This document shows positions 6,998 to 7,331 of a stretch of DNA of 7,331 nucleotides, piece by piece. The position numbers were made by a program, and so were the translations under genes. This stretch comes from Flavobacterium sp. (GTDB taxonomy: Bacteria > Bacteroidota > Bacteroidia > Flavobacteriales > Flavobacteriaceae). Every line of letters begins with the position of its first letter. Positions within the stretch are counted from its first letter, which is position 1. The stretch lies in contig JADMKR010000254.1 of assembly GCA_015478765.1 (NCBI GenBank), forward strand, positions 2,372 through 9,702, given 5' to 3'. The notes below the pieces were generated by a model. It was not told where the DNA came from. It did not search any database and saw nothing but the letters and a program-made list of their open reading frames with translations.

Positions 6998-7331
6998 GGA
7001 TCATTTCAGGAAAATATAAAGGGCGTCGAATCAATGCGCCAAAAAATTTGCCCGTTCGGCCAACAACCGACATGAGTAAGGAAGCACTTTTTAACGTACT
7101 GAACAACCACTATCATTTCGATACACTGCATGTTCTTGATTTATTTGCCGGCACGGGAAATATCAGTTACGAATTTGCCTCGCGTGGAAGTTTGAATATT
7201 ACGGCCGTAGACGCCGATTTCGGGTGTGTCAAATTCATCAAGCAAACAGCATCCGAATTCGATTTCAACATTGCAGCGATTAAAAGTGATGTTCTCGCAT
7301 TTATTGCGCGCAGTAATTCGGAATACGACAT
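6994..7331 (+). CDS. rsmD: 16S rRNA (guanine(966)-N(2))-methyltransferase, 3'-truncated by window edge
   Basis: RsmD methylates N2 of G966 in helix 31 of 16S rRNA, using S-adenosylmethionine, during assembly of the 30S subunit. The first 112 codons are present, about 60 percent of a normal 180-190 residue protein. Visible are the family N-terminus RIISGKYKGRRI at 2-13, RPTTD at 22-26, the SAM-binding motif I LDLFAGTG at 48-55, VDAD at 72-75 where D73 should contact the SAM ribose, and KSDV at 97-100 with D99 likely near the adenine. The catalytic (D/N)PPY/F motif lies beyond the window. I chose the GTG at 6994, which yields the family-typical start and a 4-base overlap with the DUF3822 stop. 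An in-frame ATG at 6964 would add ten residues (MQATFYNITS) and overlap DUF3822 by 34 bases; it is possible but less like the family. Confidence 0.94.
   Translation, partial: MRIISGKYKGRRINAPKNLPVRPTTDMSKEALFNVLNNHYHFDTLHVLDLFAGTGNISYEFASRGSLNITAVDADFGCVKFIKQTASEFDFNIAAIKSDVLAFIARSNSEYD

Overview
The window looks like ordinary chromosomal DNA from a Gram-negative member of the Bacteroidota, most likely of the Flavobacteriia or a close relative. This rests on four things. It carries a gene for an outer-membrane TolC-type channel and one for CMP-Kdo synthetase (lipopolysaccharide). It has a DUF3822 gene, a family known from Bacteroidota, directly overlapping rsmD. None of the start codons has a Shine-Dalgarno sequence. 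Three exact matches to the Bacteroidota -7 promoter element TAnnTTTG lie just upstream of genes. No sequence search was possible, so the genus is not resolved.

Layout from left to right: (1) the 3' part of a TolC-family outer-membrane efflux gene on the plus strand, cut by the window edge and lacking its signal peptide; (2) a 179-base spacer with the pheT promoter; (3) pheT, the complete phenylalanyl-tRNA synthetase beta subunit, plus strand; (4) a 20-base convergent gap; (5) kdsB, complete, minus strand; (6) a RecD/Dda-like superfamily 1B helicase gene, complete, minus strand, upstream of kdsB and probably its co-transcribed partner; (7) a 130-base divergent promoter region; (8) a complete DUF3822 gene, plus strand; (9) rsmD, overlapping it by four bases and cut by the right edge.

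The transcription units inferred are pheT alone, helicase-kdsB leftward, and DUF3822-rsmD rightward, the last two diverging from one control region. The genes serve export, translation (PheT charges tRNA-Phe; RsmD methylates 16S rRNA), lipopolysaccharide synthesis and DNA handling. No mobile element, CRISPR array, tRNA or rRNA gene was seen, and I see no convincing novel multi-gene system. The points most worth following are the uncharacterised DUF3822 protein, which resembles a degenerate actin-like ATPase fold and is tightly coupled to rsmD, and two cases where a -7 promoter element imitates a TTG start codon.
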